Assembly (NCBI RefSeq): GCF_900113375.1
Contig: NZ_FOPC01000007.1
Location: forward strand, 62,001-126,000
Direction: 5' to 3'
From: Algoriphagus hitonicola
GTDB taxonomy: Bacteria > Bacteroidota > Bacteroidia > Cytophagales > Cyclobacteriaceae
DNA: 64,000 nucleotides
This document shows, in pieces, positions 31,741 through 42,390 of the stretch. How positions within the stretch are numbered: the stretch's first letter is position 1; every line of letters begins with the position of its first letter. The notes below the pieces were generated by a model, which made no database searches, had not been told where the DNA came from, and saw only the letters and a list, made by a program, of their open reading frames with translations. The translations under genes and the position numbers were made by a program.

Positions 31741-31922
31741 ATTTTATTATTTTGCTAAGGGTGCTTTGTGCTTGATTCCAAATTTGGATAAAGGGCAGAA
31801 AGCAGTGATTCTTACAGCCTTAAATTTAATCATTGCCAATCAAAGCTCAAATTATTATCGCTTGTTCCATGGAAGGAAAAGTCAAAGCTAATCTCATTTA
31901 TGAGTCGCACAAATGACTTTTA

Positions 31923-34900
31923 TCAATTTTCTTCAATTTTTAATTGATAAACAGGACCATTATTCGTCACCAGCAATAATTGAGATTGATTTTTGGGCTT
32001 GGGTGAGATAATCGCCCGAACCTCTGAATGGAGTGGGATTGGAATTGAGTGGAGTAAGCTTTCCCATGAGGAACCTGTCCATTTGAGTTGGTGAAATGAC
32101 CGGGCGGTTGATTTTCCTAAATCCACTCGATATCCCGATTCATTTCCTCCTAAACTCAGGAGGCGACTTGACTCATCCCAATGAATAGCCTGTACCGGAC
32201 TTAACTGGATTTCCCACGGAAATGGTTCAAACTCAAAGCTTCCGTCCTCTTGCTGAAAGTACACTCCTGAGCGGAGCTCCACTGCTTTTTTTGGCTTAAC
32301 TTGATTAATGAGCTCAGCTCCGAAAAGGGACTCCGGTGAATCAATCTGGGCATAGCTTGAATAACTCGGATGAAGGCGTTTGATCGAAGGAATTTGCTTG
32401 ATCAGATCATCGCGAGTAGCAAAAGGAACTAGTTTATCCTGCATGTAGTGAAAAATAATGGGGTCGGCCTGACCATTTTGATCAAAATCCGCATGGTATA
32501 ACCAAATCGGTTTTTCCGGGCTTGCTTTGAGTTTTGAGTTTAATCCCAAGTTACCCACGATCATATCCATCAATCCGTCACCGTTAATATCAGCAGTTTT
32601 TATCGCATTGATCCAACCTGAGGAATTCTCAAGCCCATCCAGTTGGATTTCATGAAGTTGGGTTTCAGAAAGTGTAAAAACCCGTATGTCCTGCCAATCC
32701 CCAGCAAGGATCAACTCCTTTTTTCCATCTTGATTTAGATCCGCCCATTGGGCTGAATTGATCATTCCTAATTCTGTGTTGGGTCCAAAAAATGCAGCAG
32801 TGGCCTCTTGAAATTGACCTGAACCATTATTGATTAATAAGTAGCTTTTCGGATTGGCGCCATAGTCTCCCGGCACATTGGAAACGCTCACGAAAATATC
32901 CAAAGCTCCATCTCCATTCACGTCTTCGATTGCCAGACTTGCGGTATTTTCTCCGAGGGGAGGGAGGGCAGTTGGGGAGAAAATAAAATTACCCTTTCCA
33001 TCACCAAAGAAGATCCGGTCAAATAGAAAAAGATTGCCTGATTTTTCTTCATTTCCTCCACTTCCCACATAGAGATCAAGGTTTCCATCTCCATTTAGGT
33101 CGGCGAACTCAGCCACCACATCTTCTGCTTTTGCCAACTGTTCAAAAAACGGATTGGGCACCTCCTGAAAGCTTCCACCCTTATTTTGCAAAAAAAGACT
33201 TCCCGCTTGATCTTTGGCTCCGCCCAAATAAATATCATCCAGCCCATCTCCATTGACATCAGCTGTAGCGACAGCAGGTCCACGGTTGGCAAAACTTTTT
33301 GGAATTAGGTATTCTCGGGCAGATTCATCGAGTTCGGTTTTTTCTTGGTGTTTCCAGTCGATAGGGAAGGAATATCCGTCAGTCTCCGGTTTGCTTATTT
33401 CTTCATTTCGAGGAGTTCCACTTCCTTGCTTCAGCTTCAGTTCTTGATTGCTAGCTACTCCATCAAACTTTTCTAGGTTTCCTTCTGGCCAACGCACCAA
33501 AACGGAATCGATTTTAGTGGTATTTCCCAGTCCAAAAACCAATTCGGTAGGGGTTCCGGATTGGAAACCTCTGCTAGTACTCAGACGCTGTCTCCAGGTT
33601 TGGTTTTCAGCAAAAACACGCACTTCCGCTCCAATTGCCTGAGGGTTTAGACTGGGTGATTTGAGTTTGATTCGAAGAAAATGGTGGAGTAGTTTTTCGC
33701 TTCTATTTTGATAAATAAAAGCTTCCTGATCAATATTATTGATGATCAAATCCAAGTCTCCGTCATTGTCTAGGTCGGCGTAAGTACTACCGTTGGAGTA
33801 GCTGGGCTGATCCAAACCCCAGTTTTTTGCCATCTGCTCAAACTTCAGCTGACCGGTATTTCGAAACGTGTAATTGGGCAACTTGACATTGGGGAGCATG
33901 TCGATTTGCTTTTGACGAACTTGATCCAGTGTGAGTGTAGGATCGACTGTTTGGGAATATTGGATAAAATCCAGATCGTTTGGGCGCTTGACAATGCCAT
34001 TACTGATGTGGAGGTCGGTGAGTCCATCATTATCCATATCAAAAAGTAGTGGAGACCAGCTCCAGTCCGAGGCAAATACCTCCGAGTAAAGTGCGATTTC
34101 ACTGAATCCCTGAGCTCCTTGATTGAGTTGGAGATGGTTACGGACATATTGATCACCATAGTTCAGGTTTTTTTTGATCTTGTAGACTTCCGCTTTATCT
34201 TCTCCGACTGACTTCATCCAGATTTCTGGGTCTTCGGGAAGCATATCGGTGGTGATGATTTCGGGAAGACCATCTCCATTGAGGTCTGCGGCATCATTTC
34301 CCATCGAATAGCGGGAGGTGTGGGCGATCAGTTTCTCCAGGGATTCGGTAAATGTCCCATCTTGATTATTCAGGTAGAGGTAATCGTTTTCGGTAAAATC
34401 ATTGGAAACATAAATGTCCGGCCAGCCATCTCCATTGAAATCCTCAATGCTGAGACCTAAACCAAAACCCAAAATGCTGGAATAAATTCCAGCTTCATCT
34501 GTCACTTCCTCAAACCCAATATCCCCTTCGGCGGCAAAATTTTTAAAGAGTTTATCTCCACTCTGTTCGGGAAGATTTCTGTTTTCTGCTTTCACAAAGA
34601 CTTCTGGCGATTTGATCCCATGATTGAGTAGGTAAAGATCCAGATCCCCATCCCGATCGTAGTCAAAAAATGCCGCATGGGTGCTGAAACCTTCGAAATC
34701 CAATCCATATTCCGCTGCAACTTCCTCGAAAGTCGAGTCTCCCTGATTGAGATAAAGTTTGTTTTTTCCGCTTAGGCCTAAGTAATTCCCTACCTGACAG
34801 ACATAGATGTCCAAGAGACCATCCCCATTGACATCAGCCATGGTAACTCCCGTGGACCAGCCACCATCCCCAGACACGCCGGCAGATTCGGTGATGTCTC

Positions 34901-35204
34901 GGAATTTGAAATTTCCCTCGTTGAGGTAAAGCTTATTGGAAACTTGATTTCCGGTAAAATAAAGGTCGACCAAGCCGTCATTATTTATGTCACCAGCCGC
35001 CACGCCCCCTCCATTGTAAAAATAGAGGTACTCTAAAATGTTGAGTTCGGAGGTGGAGGTTAACTCATTGGAAAAAGTGATTCCAGTTTGATTTCCGGGG
35101 AGTAATTCAAACAGCGTTTCCTTCTTCGGCTCTTCTTTGCAGGAAAAAAAACATAATCCCACCGCCAGAAACCAGCTAGATCCAATTATTTTATTCAATC
35201 CCAT
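31923..35204 (-). CDS. VCBS/FG-GAP repeat lipoprotein with ASPIC/UnbV domain, paralogue 1
   Basis: About 1093 residues. ATG 35204 gives a clean lipoprotein signal (GLNKIIGSSWFLAVGLCFFSC); ATG 35228 would add eight residues. It then has two sets of FG-GAP/VCBS beta-propeller repeats with calcium-loop motifs DxNxDG (ADVNGDGLLDIY and many others), with an ASPIC/UnbV domain near residues 505-600 between them. The start overlaps the end of the preceding paralogue by 14 bases. The family (CRTAC1-like) is extracellular and calcium-binding; function is unknown. This copy is separated from the haloperoxidase gene by 182 bases with no clear terminator. Confidence 0.85.
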   Translation of the reverse strand: MGLNKIIGSSWFLAVGLCFFSCKEEPKKETLFELLPGNQTGITFSNELTSTSELNILEYLYFYNGGGVAAGDINNDGLVDLYFTGNQVSNKLYLNEGNFKFRDITESAGVSGDGGWSTGVTMADVNGDGLLDIYVCQVGNYLGLSGKNKLYLNQGDSTFEEVAAEYGLDFEGFSTHAAFFDYDRDGDLDLYLLNHGIKSPEVFVKAENRNLPEQSGDKLFKNFAAEGDIGFEEVTDEAGIYSSILGFGLGLSIEDFNGDGWPDIYVSNDFTENDYLYLNNQDGTFTESLEKLIAHTSRYSMGNDAADLNGDGLPEIITTDMLPEDPEIWMKSVGEDKAEVYKIKKNLNYGDQYVRNHLQLNQGAQGFSEIALYSEVFASDWSWSPLLFDMDNDGLTDLHISNGIVKRPNDLDFIQYSQTVDPTLTLDQVRQKQIDMLPNVKLPNYTFRNTGQLKFEQMAKNWGLDQPSYSNGSTYADLDNDGDLDLIINNIDQEAFIYQNRSEKLLHHFLRIKLKSPSLNPQAIGAEVRVFAENQTWRQRLSTSRGFQSGTPTELVFGLGNTTKIDSVLVRWPEGNLEKFDGVASNQELKLKQGSGTPRNEEISKPETDGYSFPIDWKHQEKTELDESAREYLIPKSFANRGPAVATADVNGDGLDDIYLGGAKDQAGSLFLQNKGGSFQEVPNPFFEQLAKAEDVVAEFADLNGDGNLDLYVGSGGNEEKSGNLFLFDRIFFGDGKGNFIFSPTALPPLGENTASLAIEDVNGDGALDIFVSVSNVPGDYGANPKSYLLINNGSGQFQEATAAFFGPNTELGMINSAQWADLNQDGKKELILAGDWQDIRVFTLSETQLHEIQLDGLENSSGWINAIKTADINGDGLMDMIVGNLGLNSKLKASPEKPIWLYHADFDQNGQADPIIFHYMQDKLVPFATRDDLIKQIPSIKRLHPSYSSYAQIDSPESLFGAELINQVKPKKAVELRSGVYFQQEDGSFEFEPFPWEIQLSPVQAIHWDESSRLLSLGGNESGYRVDLGKSTARSFHQLKWTGSSWESLLHSIPIPLHSEVRAIISPKPKNQSQLLLVTNNGPVYQLKIEEN

Positions 35205-38200
35205 AATTCCAGAATTCCGCCGAGTCATTGTTTTTGATGATCAGCAGGCGATTGTTTCCCAAATTTGAAATCGCTCGGATGTCTCCTTCGAGTTTCAAAC
35301 CGTGCTCCGCATTTGGCATAAAGGTGAAGGTCCCATCTCCTTTTCCCAGTAATACCTCACCAAAACCCGCATCTGATTTCCCAATCTCCGGTTTGATGCC
35401 ATAGAGGTTTCCTCCTAAAATTAAATCCAGAATTCCGTCTTCGTTCAAGTCTAGGGTCTCTATGGCAAAAGTCCAGGTTTTTTGAGCCATTCGAGGAAAG
35501 GCTTTCCATTCAAATTTCCCCGAACCTTCATTTATAAGGACGCCGGATTCAAAATGATTGACTTCCCGAATGATGGATTTGGAGATCGTTTCCGCATCAA
35601 AAATCTGATCTAGACTTTGATTGTTGTAACTCGTGTAGCGAACGTATTTTTTTCTGATTTCCGGGATTTGCTTTTCCAATTCATGCTTGAGTACAAAGGG
35701 AATCTGTTTACCGGATTCCGTGGTGGTAAAAAGTTGCTCAATGGATCCGTTTTGATCAAAATCATTCAAATACATGCGAATGGGATTATCCGCACTTGCC
35801 TTGAAACGCGTATTAAGCCCTTGATTTCCCAAAAGAATATCCGGAAGTCCATCAGCATTCATGTCAGCGATTTCCACGGTACGGTACCAGCCTTTGAGTT
35901 TTTCGAATTCGGGCATTTCGATCTTTTCAAACTTTCCTCCAGTATTTTTAAAAAAAATCGGAGCGATCCAATCTCCCACCAAAACCAGATCCTGTAGACC
36001 ATCCTGATCCCAGTCCAAAATTGCCGCATCCGAGATCATCCCAACTTCCTTAAATTCTGGTGCAAGTTCTTCGGTTTGATTACTGAAACTTCCCTTTCCA
36101 TCATTGATCCAAACCTGACTGGAAGCTGGAGCTCCATAGACGAAAGGCACCAATCGCTCGGTAATAATGAGGTCATCGGCTCCATCATCATTGATATCGA
36201 TAATCTGCACAGATGAGCTACTCCCGCGGATTTGCTGAAGCCCAGAGCTTGTGTTTTTGGAGAAGTTTCCTTTTCCATCGTTGAGATAGATTCGGTCTGC
36301 CAAATCGGGAGCATTTCGAGGGGATTCATTTCCGCCCGAAGTCACGATTAAATCCAGAAAGCCATCTCCATTGGCATCGAAAAAGGCAGCGTCAGTATCC
36401 TCCGAAGCAGCATCGACTGAGAAATCCGCTTGTTCTTTTTCCACAAACCGACCATCTGAAATACCTAGATATAATTTCCCGGTATTTCCCTTTGCGCCAC
36501 CAAGATAAAGGTCATCCAATCCATCGCCATCGACATCCCCTTTCGCAAAAGCAGGCCCCTCAGTAGAAAGCATGTGATAGGTCAATCGATCCCGATCAAA
36601 ATCTACAAAAGGGTTTTCCTGATGGGTGTAATTGAGTGAGTTTTGGTCATTTCGGGCGAATTTGATGCCCATCGGAGATTTTTTTATTGGGTTTTGGTAC
36701 ACTTGCGCGTCTTCCCAACTGAGTTTTAGGAGTTGGTTTGCCTGAATATTTTCCAGGATAGTTTGAGAACCATCCGGCCAGGTCACAGTCAATTCATCGA
36801 GTTGGGTGATTTTTCCCAAACCCAAGGTGAGCTTAGGATCTACCGAAGACTGGAATCCTCTGTTGGGCATTTGCTCCAAATAAAACACCTGGTCTCCCGC
36901 TTTTGCCTTTAGCTGGGCACCGATGGCAAAGGTGTTTTGATCTTTGCCGACAAGGCGAAATTGAATAAAGTTATTTTCGGGAGCGATTTCCCGCTGGGCA
37001 TTTTTAAAGATCTGGGCAGGCCGGTTGACATTGTTCACGACCAAGTCCAGCGTTCCGTCATTGTTCAAATCTCCATAAGCTGCGCCATTGGAGTGAATGG
37101 CTTCGCCAAGTCCCCAATCATCTGCTTTGTTTTCAAACTTCAAGTCCCCTAAGTTTTGGTAGGCATAGTTGGGAATGGGATTGATCGGAATGGGATCGAT
37201 GAGTGCCTTATAATCCACTCCTTCTTGGGAAATGATCTTGATTTTGGTCTCCTCATCATCGATGAAGTTGAGGTAATCCAAATCTGTAATGTCTTGATAG
37301 ATGCCATTAGCCACAAATAAATCCCGAAGGCCATCATTGTCCATATCAAAAATCAAGGCTCCCCAACTCCAGTCGGTAGCTTCGACATTGGCCATTCGTC
37401 CCAGTTCACTGAATGTGCCATCCCCATTGTTGATGTGGAGCATGTTTCTGGAAAATTGATAATGGTAACCATGGGTTTTATTGAACTGAAACCTATCCCA
37501 ATTCTCAAAAGTCGTGACCTGCTTCAGCCGGGCAAGAGGCTCGGGTAGCATATCAGTGACAAAAATATCCAGCAGACCGTCCCCATTGATATCAGCAATG
37601 TCTGCACCCATAGATGCTGCGGAAATGGATCGCATGGAGTTTTCCAGCGATTCGGTAAATGTCCCGTCCTGATTATTGATGTATAGGTAATCCCGTTCAA
37701 AAAAATCATTGGAAATAAAGATATCCGGCCAGCTATCCTGATTGACATCTCCGATGGTGATTCCCAAACCAAAACCAATGATGGAACCATAAATTCCGGC
37801 TTCCTCACTCACATCGGTGAAGCGATCCCCGTCATTTCTGAATAATTTATCTCCGCCTACGGGATCTCGTTTGGGCCGCTCATTTTGCATTTTGTTGAAG
37901 CTTCCGATAGCTTGATAGCTATTGTTGAGTAAATAAACGTCCAGGTCACCGTCTTTGTCATAATCAAAGAATACCGCATGGGTAGAGAAGCCCTGATCGG
38001 CCAATCCATACTCTTCGGCTTTTTCGACAAAAGTACCATCACCTTGATTGATGAAAAGTTCGTTTTGCTTATTGTCTCCGGAGATGTCCCCTGAGTTGCA
38101 GACGTAAATGTCCAAAAACCCGTCTCCGTTTACATCTGCCATGGCTACTCCGGTACTCCATGCTCGATTTCCTGCCACGCCTGCTTGCTCAGTGACATCT

Positions 38201-38493
38201 TCAAATTGAAAATTTCCCTTATTTAAATAAAGCTTGTTGCTCGTCAGGTTCCCTGTAAAATAAATATCCAGCAAGCCATCATTATTGACATCTCCCAAGG
38301 CGACTCCACCACCATTGTAATAATTCCGATAGGTGAAAATGTTAAAATCTTCATCAAAGGAAAGGTCATTGCTAAAGGAAACTCCGGAGCTCTCTGGCGA
38401 TACCTCTTGAAAAAGAGTAGGGGCAGTTTCCTTTGGAGTGGAGCAAGCCATAAGCCCGACGAAAGCTGCTAAATAAAGTGCCTTTATCTTCAT
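35191..38493 (-). CDS. VCBS/FG-GAP repeat lipoprotein with ASPIC/UnbV domain, paralogue 2
   Basis: An 1100-residue lipoprotein (signal YLAAFVGLMAC). It has the same layout as its neighbours: DxNxDG calcium-loop repeats from about 50 to 480, an ASPIC/UnbV domain near 505-600, then another repeat set to the end. The N-terminal module, with SSGVSFSNDL and YNGGGVALGDVNNDGLLDIY, is almost the same as in the other two copies, so the three arose by duplication. Its start overlaps the stop of the small lipoprotein gene by four bases (ATGA), which points to translational coupling. Function is unknown; a surface role with the SusC/SusD pair is inferred. Confidence 0.87.
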   Translation of the reverse strand: MKIKALYLAAFVGLMACSTPKETAPTLFQEVSPESSGVSFSNDLSFDEDFNIFTYRNYYNGGGVALGDVNNDGLLDIYFTGNLTSNKLYLNKGNFQFEDVTEQAGVAGNRAWSTGVAMADVNGDGFLDIYVCNSGDISGDNKQNELFINQGDGTFVEKAEEYGLADQGFSTHAVFFDYDKDGDLDVYLLNNSYQAIGSFNKMQNERPKRDPVGGDKLFRNDGDRFTDVSEEAGIYGSIIGFGLGITIGDVNQDSWPDIFISNDFFERDYLYINNQDGTFTESLENSMRSISAASMGADIADINGDGLLDIFVTDMLPEPLARLKQVTTFENWDRFQFNKTHGYHYQFSRNMLHINNGDGTFSELGRMANVEATDWSWGALIFDMDNDGLRDLFVANGIYQDITDLDYLNFIDDEETKIKIISQEGVDYKALIDPIPINPIPNYAYQNLGDLKFENKADDWGLGEAIHSNGAAYGDLNNDGTLDLVVNNVNRPAQIFKNAQREIAPENNFIQFRLVGKDQNTFAIGAQLKAKAGDQVFYLEQMPNRGFQSSVDPKLTLGLGKITQLDELTVTWPDGSQTILENIQANQLLKLSWEDAQVYQNPIKKSPMGIKFARNDQNSLNYTHQENPFVDFDRDRLTYHMLSTEGPAFAKGDVDGDGLDDLYLGGAKGNTGKLYLGISDGRFVEKEQADFSVDAASEDTDAAFFDANGDGFLDLIVTSGGNESPRNAPDLADRIYLNDGKGNFSKNTSSGLQQIRGSSSSVQIIDINDDGADDLIITERLVPFVYGAPASSQVWINDGKGSFSNQTEELAPEFKEVGMISDAAILDWDQDGLQDLVLVGDWIAPIFFKNTGGKFEKIEMPEFEKLKGWYRTVEIADMNADGLPDILLGNQGLNTRFKASADNPIRMYLNDFDQNGSIEQLFTTTESGKQIPFVLKHELEKQIPEIRKKYVRYTSYNNQSLDQIFDAETISKSIIREVNHFESGVLINEGSGKFEWKAFPRMAQKTWTFAIETLDLNEDGILDLILGGNLYGIKPEIGKSDAGFGEVLLGKGDGTFTFMPNAEHGLKLEGDIRAISNLGNNRLLIIKNNDSAEFWNYGIE

Positions 38494-39074
38494 GAAGCTT
38501 CTTTTTCGAGTTGTTTTTGGATTTTGAGATCGACGATTTCTGCGCGGATGGTGGATAGGTCTTTTTTGAAAATCCGGATTCTTCGGTTCCCATCGATTTT
38601 TACAAAGGCAATCAGACTTTTATCCTCATTGCTGACCTCAAAAAATCCCTCTCCGTATAAGTTTTCAAAATACCCGACGACATCTTCTCTGAGTTTTTCT
38701 ACCGCCAATTCTTCATTCCAAGGTGCCCAACCGTCATAGGTGAATTCCACCGGCATCAAGTAGATTTTTTCATTTTCAAATTTGGGATAAAATCGCATAC
38801 GGGCAGGTTTTCCTGAGGGAAGCTCGGGAACATATTCCACAGATAGCTCAGTGGGCCCATTAGTCAATACCCCTTCTTTGTTCAGGTCCCAGCAGGTCTC
38901 ATAAAACCCCTTGCGATCCATGCCTAATTGCAATCCGAGAAAGAGTTCATTCACTTCTTTGCCAGAGGCAAGCTCCCGCTCTTCAATCTTTTGATATTCG
39001 GATTGGCAGGCTGCCAGAAGAATGAGTAAAAAGGTGACTTTAGCGAATCTTAAATAAAATCGGTTCCTGATCAT
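38490..39074 (-). CDS. Small lipoprotein of unknown family, between the VCBS paralogues
   Basis: About 194 residues from ATG 39074; ATG 39122 is possible but would run deeper into the preceding gene and add a non-signal stretch. The signal ends in LLAACQ, a lipobox. The mature part is mixed alpha/beta (QLGMDRKGFYETCWDLNKEG, VEFTYDGWAPWNEE) with a basic, helical C-terminus. No family is recognised. It overlaps both its neighbours (35 bases with paralogue 3, four bases with paralogue 2), so it is surely made with them, perhaps as a periplasmic partner. Confidence 0.65.
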   Translation of the reverse strand: MIRNRFYLRFAKVTFLLILLAACQSEYQKIEERELASGKEVNELFLGLQLGMDRKGFYETCWDLNKEGVLTNGPTELSVEYVPELPSGKPARMRFYPKFENEKIYLMPVEFTYDGWAPWNEELAVEKLREDVVGYFENLYGEGFFEVSNEDKSLIAFVKIDGNRRIRIFKKDLSTIRAEIVDLKIQKQLEKEAS

Positions 39075-42000
39075 TTCGTAAAACGAGTAAATGTGGTTTG
39101 TTTTCAATTTGTATTTTTTCAAAATCCCTTATTTCTCCCGGAATTGCCATTCCACTGGCTTCGGGATAGAGCGCTTTCCATTCTCCTTGTTGGGTTTGCT
39201 TCAATACCCATCCGTAACTTCCCAGATTACTGCCAAGTTCGGGTTTGATGCGGGATTGATTTCCACCCAGAACCAGGTAGGACTCTCCATCCGAATCTTG
39301 AAAATGATTGATGGCATAGATTGGGGCAAACTGGACTTCTATGGGGAGTACTTTTTTATCAAAACCACCTTTTCCATTATTTAGCCAAAGGCTGGTTTCC
39401 TGTAAGTCTAGCTCCAAAATTAAGGAATTTGAGAGAACTATGGGAAAAAAGAGCTCTTCCATTGTCTTGTCCTGATAGGCCGCATAGGTGGTCAATTGTT
39501 TTCTCAAATAGGGGAGTTGGCGGATAAGTGCATTTTTGGTCAACAGCGGAAAATTTCTGCCGTTTTCCAGACGAGTCAGAATGGGGTCCCAAGATCCATT
39601 TTGATCAAAGTCATTAATAAACATTCGGTTTATGAATTTATTCCTTGAGTTTAGCCGACTGTTTAATCCGATATTCCCCGCCAAAATATCGGGTAATCCA
39701 TCCTCGTTGAGATCCTCGACTAGAAGGGAATTCCAAAGTCCTCTCGTCTGAACCAGTCCAAAGTTCTTAGTGATATCCTCAAATTGACCATTCGCCGTTT
39801 GGAAAATTTTGATTCCCATCCATTCACCTGCCAGAATCAATTCTTCCAAGCCGTCTTGATCCAAATCCGCCAATGCTCCGCTGGTAATCATTCCGATTTG
39901 AGAAAGTGCCGGATTTGCTTTTGTATTGACTTCGGTAAATTTTCCATTTCCTTGGTTTTCCCAGAGGCCTAGCCCTACCGCTTCGCCATAGTGAAAAGGA
40001 GCCGCTCGCTGTCCCAAAATCAAATCCAGATCTCCATCTCGATCCCAATCCAAGGAAAGGGCGAAGGAGGTGGATTGACTGGAGAAGGTTTGCGAGACTT
40101 CGGAGAAATTCCCCTTACCATCATTCAGATACAAGCGATCCTGATAAAAAGGACTTCCCTCGCCAAACTCTATACTTCCACTATACACCAAAATATCGAG
40201 ATGACTGTCCTGATTGGCGTCAAAAAAGTGTACTCCAATGTCTTCAGAGAGCTTATTTTTTTCCGAATCGGGGAGAAAATTTGCGGTGAATGAGCCATCC
40301 CTATTTTGGAAAAAAAGCTGACTGGGAAACCCTTTGGCTCCTGGCAAAAGCAAGTCCATCAAGCCATCCGAGTTGAGGTCTCCGAGCTCACCTTTTGGGC
40401 CTTCGTTGCTGATTGCCCAAAACCGTAATCGATCCCGGTCAAAATCAATAAAATCACTTTCCTGATGTCGGTAGTCAAGGGGCAGGGAAACTCTCGAAAG
40501 TAAAGTTGCTAATGTCTCTGGTTTAGGTTTGGGCGGCTGAGTATTTTCTGTGGTTAATTTCAGCGTTTGATTGGTCGGAATGTCAGTAAGGATACTTTGG
40601 AGATTATTGGGCCAATCGATGATGATCGAGTCGATTTGGGTGGAATTGCCCAATCCAAAATGCACCAATGGGTCAACAGAGGACATGTAGCCTTTGACCG
40701 CTTGATATTCTTGGGTGAAGGTTTGATTTTGAGCTTTTAGGGTGATTTTAGCACCAAATTCGCTTCCCAGATCAAACTTTAGATAGTTGCCCAAGCCCTG
40801 TTCGATAGCCATATTTTTAAAAACTCCAGCCTCCGAGTTGAGGTTGTTTACGACCAAATCCAGGTCTCCGTCATTGTCGAGATCACCATAAGCCGCTCCG
40901 GAGCTGAAGGTGGATTGGTCCAAGCCTGAGGAAGCCGCCCGATTTTCAAAGTTCCAATTTCCGAGATTTTTAAACCAATAATTCTGAAGGGGATTGGAGG
41001 GGAACTCGTCAATCATTTTGGTGATCAGCAGGGAATCGGATTTGTTTTGCTTGACTTCCTGCTGCTTATCCAAATAGAAGTCCACGAAATCAAAATCAGT
41101 GAGGTCTTTAACAATTCCATTGGCGACAAAGACGTCTTTCCAGCCATCCAAATCCGCATCAAAAATCAAGGCTCCCCAGCTCCAGTCCGTGGCATGCATC
41201 CCGGTCAGTCGGCTGATTTCTGCAAAGATGGGTTCACCCGTTTCCGGATGTTTGCCAAGGTTCTTTTGAAGGGTATTTCGGGTAAACTGTCGATGGTATC
41301 CTGCATCGAAATTTGCCTGAAACTTATCCCATTCTTCAAAGGGAGTTTTGGTCTTTACCCGGGCGAGATCCTCGGGGAGCATTTCTGTGACAAATACATC
41401 GGGTAGACCGTCATTATCCAAATCGGCAATATCCGCGCCCATAGAACCCAGACTGATTTCCGGCATGGCTTCAGGTAGTATCTCCCTGAAAGTCCCGTCT
41501 TGATTGTTGAGGTAAAGGTAGTCCCGCTCAAAAAAATCATTGGAAACGTAAAGATCCGGCCAATTGTCTCCATTTAAATCGGCCACTGTCACGCCCAAAC
41601 CATAGCCAATGCTACTACCATAAATCCCGGCTTCTTCACTGACATCCGTAAAATAATCTCCTTCATTTCTATACAGCTTATTCCCTCCATCAGGATCACG
41701 GATTTCCCGTTGGCCCTCTCGTAGGTCATAGATGCCTACCGATCTTCCCGAGTTGCTGAGGAGATAGAAATCCAGATCCCCGTCTTTGTCATAATCAAAA
41801 AATACGGCATGCTGAGAAAGCCCCTGATCATTCAGCCCATAGGATTTTGACATTTCCTTGAAGGTCAAATCTCCCTGATTGATAAATAACTCATTGTGTC
41901 GTTTCTCGCCTCCCGGAGGCCCGGATTTGCAGAGGTAAATGTCGATTAGCCCGTCGCCATTGATGTCGGCCATACTCACTCCGGTGGTCCAATACCCAAT

Positions 42001-42327
42001 GGACTCAAGACCTGCCGAGTTGGTTATATCTTTGAATTTGAAGTTCCCTTCGTTGAGGTAAAGTCTGTTTGAGCATTGATTTCCTGCGAAAAAAATATCA
42101 ATCAGTCCATCATTGTTGATGTCTCCCAAGGCGACACCGGCGCCGTTATAAAAATTTCGGAAGGTATAGGGATTGATTTCTTCGGTGTAAAAAAGATCAT
42201 TTCTAAAGTCTATTCCACTAAGATCTGAGTTGATAGGGGAAAAAAGTGTAGCCGTCTCCTCGCTCTCATCAGTACAAGAGAGTAACACGTTGAAGCTAAG
42301 CAGGAAGATAATTATCCTGTATTTCAT
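39040..42327 (-). CDS. VCBS/FG-GAP repeat lipoprotein with ASPIC/UnbV domain, paralogue 3
   Basis: About 1095 residues from ATG 42327, which gives the signal KYRIIIFLLSFNVLLSC; ATG 42357 lies within the upstream terminator hairpin. It shows the same design as paralogues 1 and 2: repeat set, ASPIC/UnbV domain near residues 510-600, then a second set. It is the first of the four linked genes after susD and the copy closest to the import pair. The hairpin between susD and this gene means that it may be expressed at a lower level than SusCD. Function is unknown. Confidence 0.86.
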   Translation of the reverse strand: MKYRIIIFLLSFNVLLSCTDESEETATLFSPINSDLSGIDFRNDLFYTEEINPYTFRNFYNGAGVALGDINNDGLIDIFFAGNQCSNRLYLNEGNFKFKDITNSAGLESIGYWTTGVSMADINGDGLIDIYLCKSGPPGGEKRHNELFINQGDLTFKEMSKSYGLNDQGLSQHAVFFDYDKDGDLDFYLLSNSGRSVGIYDLREGQREIRDPDGGNKLYRNEGDYFTDVSEEAGIYGSSIGYGLGVTVADLNGDNWPDLYVSNDFFERDYLYLNNQDGTFREILPEAMPEISLGSMGADIADLDNDGLPDVFVTEMLPEDLARVKTKTPFEEWDKFQANFDAGYHRQFTRNTLQKNLGKHPETGEPIFAEISRLTGMHATDWSWGALIFDADLDGWKDVFVANGIVKDLTDFDFVDFYLDKQQEVKQNKSDSLLITKMIDEFPSNPLQNYWFKNLGNWNFENRAASSGLDQSTFSSGAAYGDLDNDGDLDLVVNNLNSEAGVFKNMAIEQGLGNYLKFDLGSEFGAKITLKAQNQTFTQEYQAVKGYMSSVDPLVHFGLGNSTQIDSIIIDWPNNLQSILTDIPTNQTLKLTTENTQPPKPKPETLATLLSRVSLPLDYRHQESDFIDFDRDRLRFWAISNEGPKGELGDLNSDGLMDLLLPGAKGFPSQLFFQNRDGSFTANFLPDSEKNKLSEDIGVHFFDANQDSHLDILVYSGSIEFGEGSPFYQDRLYLNDGKGNFSEVSQTFSSQSTSFALSLDWDRDGDLDLILGQRAAPFHYGEAVGLGLWENQGNGKFTEVNTKANPALSQIGMITSGALADLDQDGLEELILAGEWMGIKIFQTANGQFEDITKNFGLVQTRGLWNSLLVEDLNEDGLPDILAGNIGLNSRLNSRNKFINRMFINDFDQNGSWDPILTRLENGRNFPLLTKNALIRQLPYLRKQLTTYAAYQDKTMEELFFPIVLSNSLILELDLQETSLWLNNGKGGFDKKVLPIEVQFAPIYAINHFQDSDGESYLVLGGNQSRIKPELGSNLGSYGWVLKQTQQGEWKALYPEASGMAIPGEIRDFEKIQIENKPHLLVLRNDQEPILFKIR

Positions 42328-42341
42328 AAGGGTAGTAAAAA

Positions 42342-42371
42342 AAAGGAAGTGCACCAATGTACACTTCCTTT
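42342..42371 (-). terminator. Terminator or attenuator after susD
   Basis: AAAGGAAGTG at 42342-42351 pairs with CACTTCCTTT at 42362-42371. On the minus strand the stem is followed by eight T. It would end susCD transcripts and let a part continue to the VCBS genes. Confidence 0.8.
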
Positions 42372-42390
42372 CAATTTATTCAGGTATAAA